Below are positions 63,307-64,000 of a stretch of DNA of 64,000 nucleotides, in pieces. Numbering within the stretch: position 1 is the stretch's first letter; each line of letters begins with the position of its first letter. The position numbers were made by a program, and so were the translations under genes. The DNA is from JBEKOF01 sp049513975 (GTDB lineage Bacteria; Verrucomicrobiota; Verrucomicrobiia; Limisphaerales; Palsa-1400), in NCBI GenBank assembly GCA_049513975.1, contig JBEKVM010000002.1, positions 1 through 64,000 on the forward strand, written 5' to 3'. The notes beneath the pieces are model-generated. The model was given only the letters and a program-made list of their open reading frames with translations, was not told where the DNA came from and searched no databases.

Positions 63307-64000
63307 ATGAAAACGCAAGAAACAACTTCGCCATCCCAAACCGGCCAGCCGTCGGCAAAAGCCAATGCTTTCACCTTGATTGAATTGCTGGTGGTCATTG
63401 CCATTATCGCGATTCTTGCCGCTCTGCTGTTGCCCGCCCTGGCCCGTGCCAAGGCGGCGGCCAAGCAAGCCAATTGCCTGAGCAATCTGAGGCAGCTTGG
63501 CCTCGGCGTTGGCATCTATCTCAACGACTACAAGGCATATCCAGGGGATTACTCCGCGGTCAACGGCTCTTATGTTTGGATGAACCGTATCTTCAATGCC
63601 ATGGGCAACACCCGGACGGCATTCTGCTGTCCGGCCGCGCCTCCGGATAGCTGGTGGGATACAAATTTGAACAAGACCCTTGGCGGAACGGATGAGTTTG
63701 GCAACCCTGGCCCTTGGGTGGTGACTCCGAACAGTCGCTTTTCCATCGGTTACAACGATTGGGGAGTGGATATCAACACCCATCCTCAACTTGGGCTGGG
63801 GGGCGATGTGGATGGCGGCTTTTACCAGGGAAAAGTCAAGGATACAGATGTGGTGGCGCCGGCCCAAATGATCATGCTCGCCGACACCCGCGCCCTCCCC
63901 GTCGGCCAGGATGCCGGCTCGTGGGAGGCAAACTTGGACCCGACCGATACGGATGGAGGAGGAGATAATGGGCAAATGCCGTCCAACCGCCACAACTACA
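63307..64000 (+). CDS. Pseudopilin-type protein, cut by the window end
   Basis: 231 residues visible, continuing past the window. The leader AFTLIELLVVIAIIAILAAL has Ala rather than Gly before the Phe, a variation that prepilin peptidases tolerate in some systems. The body matches the gene at 56681 (CCPAAPPDSWWDTN, LGLGGDVDGG, APAQMIMLADT, LDPTDTDGGG, MPSNRHNY). The decisive H-X9-DG end lies outside the window. Confidence 0.82.
   Translation, partial: MKTQETTSPSQTGQPSAKANAFTLIELLVVIAIIAILAALLLPALARAKAAAKQANCLSNLRQLGLGVGIYLNDYKAYPGDYSAVNGSYVWMNRIFNAMGNTRTAFCCPAAPPDSWWDTNLNKTLGGTDEFGNPGPWVVTPNSRFSIGYNDWGVDINTHPQLGLGGDVDGGFYQGKVKDTDVVAPAQMIMLADTRALPVGQDAGSWEANLDPTDTDGGGDNGQMPSNRHNY

Overview
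The window looks like a stretch of a Verrucomicrobiota-type chromosome (Limisphaerales/Pedosphaerales-like), although this is inferred from gene content only. Signs are four pseudopilin-type genes with the FTLIELLVVIAIIAILAALLLP leader (H-X9-DG family), large secreted LamG/fibronectin/Ig proteins, many Tat- or Sec-exported glycoside hydrolases, short REP-like intergenic repeats and GC-rich codon use. There are no informational genes apart from one tRNA.

Layout. 1-1180: a repeat-rich intergenic region with REP-like palindromes, ACGGAT inverted arrays, TGCATT words and a 10-bp tandem array. 1181-4228: a YfhO-like membrane protein and a small membrane protein. 4303-4379: tRNA-Gly(GCC), followed by an unrecognised minus-strand frame and a doubly truncated IS630 transposase. 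5110-52752: a roughly 47-kb, mostly plus-strand saccharolytic locus. 53141-64000: mobile-type small-gene debris, pseudopilins, a decayed LamG/Fn3 gene, a 1567-residue triple-LamG protein and a last pseudopilin cut by the window end.

Saccharolytic locus. I count one GH95-like six-hairpin enzyme, seven GH43-like enzymes, four GH2 paralogues, three GH110-like beta-helix proteins (one truncated), one GH5-like (clan A), one glutaminase-A-like (DUF4965) protein, one GH3, one GH127, one unassigned six-hairpin protein, one GH27 and one PQQ-type beta-propeller. Nearly all have export signals. Together they fit removal of arabinose, galactose, fucose and possibly rhamnose from a pectic or arabinogalactan-like glycan (GH43 and GH127 for L-arabinofuranosides, GH27/GH2/GH110 for galactosides, GH3 for gluco/xylosides); the substrate is inference. 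No SusC/SusD pair, transporter, sigma/anti-sigma pair or regulator is visible, so uptake and control must be encoded elsewhere.

Genome dynamics. The locus contains tandem duplicates (GH43 pairs and trios, GH2 paralogues) and many broken genes: a GH29-like mini-ORF, a GH78-like C-terminal tail, a GH27 tail, an internally deleted arabinofuranosidase-like gene abutting a truncated GH110-like gene, a decayed LamG/Fn3 gene, a small C-terminal tail near 54.6 kb and the IS630 fragment. It reads as a locus that grows by duplication and shrinks by deletion.
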